Part shown: one piece after another, positions 5,053 through 5,358 of the stretch
Numbering within the stretch: the stretch's first letter is position 1
Layout: every line of letters starts with the position of its first letter
Program-made: the position numbers and the translations under genes
Origin: a bacterium
GTDB taxonomy: Bacteria > Chlamydiota > Chlamydiia > Chlamydiales > SM23-39
Direction: 5' to 3'
Length of the DNA stretch: 5,358 nucleotides
Assembly (NCBI GenBank): GCA_021818045.1
Contig: JAKAFF010000111.1
Span: forward strand, 1-5,358
Notes under the pieces: generated by a model
Told to the model about the DNA's origin: nothing
The model's input: the letters and a program-made list of their open reading frames with translations, nothing else
Databases searched by the model: none

Positions 5053-5358
5053 AGACGCAGCTTCTTATCCACGCGAAATGTTTTTGGCGTCATGGGAAAA
5101 GGCTTGATTTTTTGAACACCCCAATAACACTTTTCGCGATCATCGTAGCAAGTGAGTAACTGCTCACCTGGGCGAATCGTTTTTTTGACAAAATAGATGA
5201 TTTCACAAGGAGATGGCTCTAAACCATATTTATTTTTCGGAATCCGCACCAAATGCGCCTCTACGTTAGGCGAATCAGAGTGATTGATAAATCGAGTAAA
5301 ATTCCCCTTTTTAGCTGCATCCAAATCTAAAGAATAGAGACGGCGCGGGTGGAATTTC
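5028..5358 (-). CDS. SET-domain protein (putative lysine methyltransferase), C-terminal part, runs off the right edge
   Basis: The 109 visible codons end at TGA 5030-5028. The frame stays open to the window edge, so the true start lies outside; the TTG at 5324 is an internal leucine codon. The C-terminal half of a SET domain is clear: NFTRFINHSDSPNVEAH (about visible residues 19-35) contains the NHSxxPN cofactor motif, and IRPGEQLLTCYDD (61-73) matches GEELxxxY with the active-site tyrosine. SET proteins use S-adenosylmethionine to methylate lysines. In Chlamydia, relatives such as NUE (secreted, host nucleus) and the C. pneumoniae SET protein acting on histone-like Hc1 are known. The basic tail after the domain (KTFRVDKKLRLYAK) could help bind nucleic acid or serve in targeting. 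The 5' half, and any secretion signal, is not visible. The 3' end overlaps prfC by 25 bp. Confidence 0.88.
   Translation of the reverse strand, partial: KFHPRRLYSLDLDAAKKGNFTRFINHSDSPNVEAHLVRIPKNKYGLEPSPCEIIYFVKKTIRPGEQLLTCYDDREKCYWGVQKIKPFPMTPKTFRVDKKLRLYAKMSTN

Noticed and set aside
5047..5058. Hairpin GCGTAAAGACGC just after prfC as a terminator
   Set aside because: The stem is 4 bp without a T-run, and it lies inside the SET coding frame.
5028..5324. SET gene as a complete 98-residue protein starting at 5324
   Set aside because: The proposed start is an internal TTG leucine codon and the frame stays open, with SET-like sequence, to the window edge. The gene is partial.

Overview
The window looks like a piece of chromosome from an environmental member of the Chlamydiota (Parachlamydiales-type, for example Parachlamydia, Waddlia or Estrella relatives). 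This is an inference. It rests on the gene set: a SET-domain protein, a cytosolic NlpC/P60 enzyme with SH3-like repeats, RF3, two short AsmA-like membrane-anchored proteins, and an IS630-type transposase start of the kind common in these genomes. No rRNA, tRNA or other marker gene is present to settle the taxonomy.

Layout. Bases 1 to about 600 are a scrapyard of mobile DNA with no intact gene. It holds what looks like the terminal inverted repeat of an IS3-family element (1-40), a compact three-stem foldable palindrome (41-116), and a perfect 17-bp inverted repeat whose arms (129-145 and 480-496) enclose about 330 bp of unrecognised sequence. It also holds the first 27 codons of an IS630-family transposase, whose family resemblance stops at the right arm of that inverted repeat (422-574, minus). 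From 631 onward the DNA is compact. Two diverging paralogous genes of 218 codons each (631-1287 minus, 1350-2006 plus) are separated by 62 bp containing a 9/10 dyad. A YqaA/VTT-type membrane protein (2073-2666 plus) overlaps, tail to tail by 11 bp, an NlpC/P60 peptidase (2656-3441 minus). That gene diverges from prfC, which encodes peptide chain release factor 3 (3490-5052 plus). prfC overlaps, tail to tail by 25 bp, the C-terminal end of a SET-domain lysine methyltransferase-like gene that runs off the right edge (5028-5358 minus).

How the genes relate. There is no evident operon: strands alternate gene by gene, so each gene probably has its own promoter, and the two divergent gaps (62 and 48 bp) must hold promoters for both sides. 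The membrane proteins and the peptidoglycan peptidase share an envelope theme. RF3 acts in translation termination. The SET protein resembles chlamydial methyltransferases that modify histone-like or host nuclear proteins. I see no clearly new multi-gene system. The most unusual parts are the layered inverted repeats in the first 600 bases, the mirrored AsmA-like pair, and the SET gene overlapping prfC.
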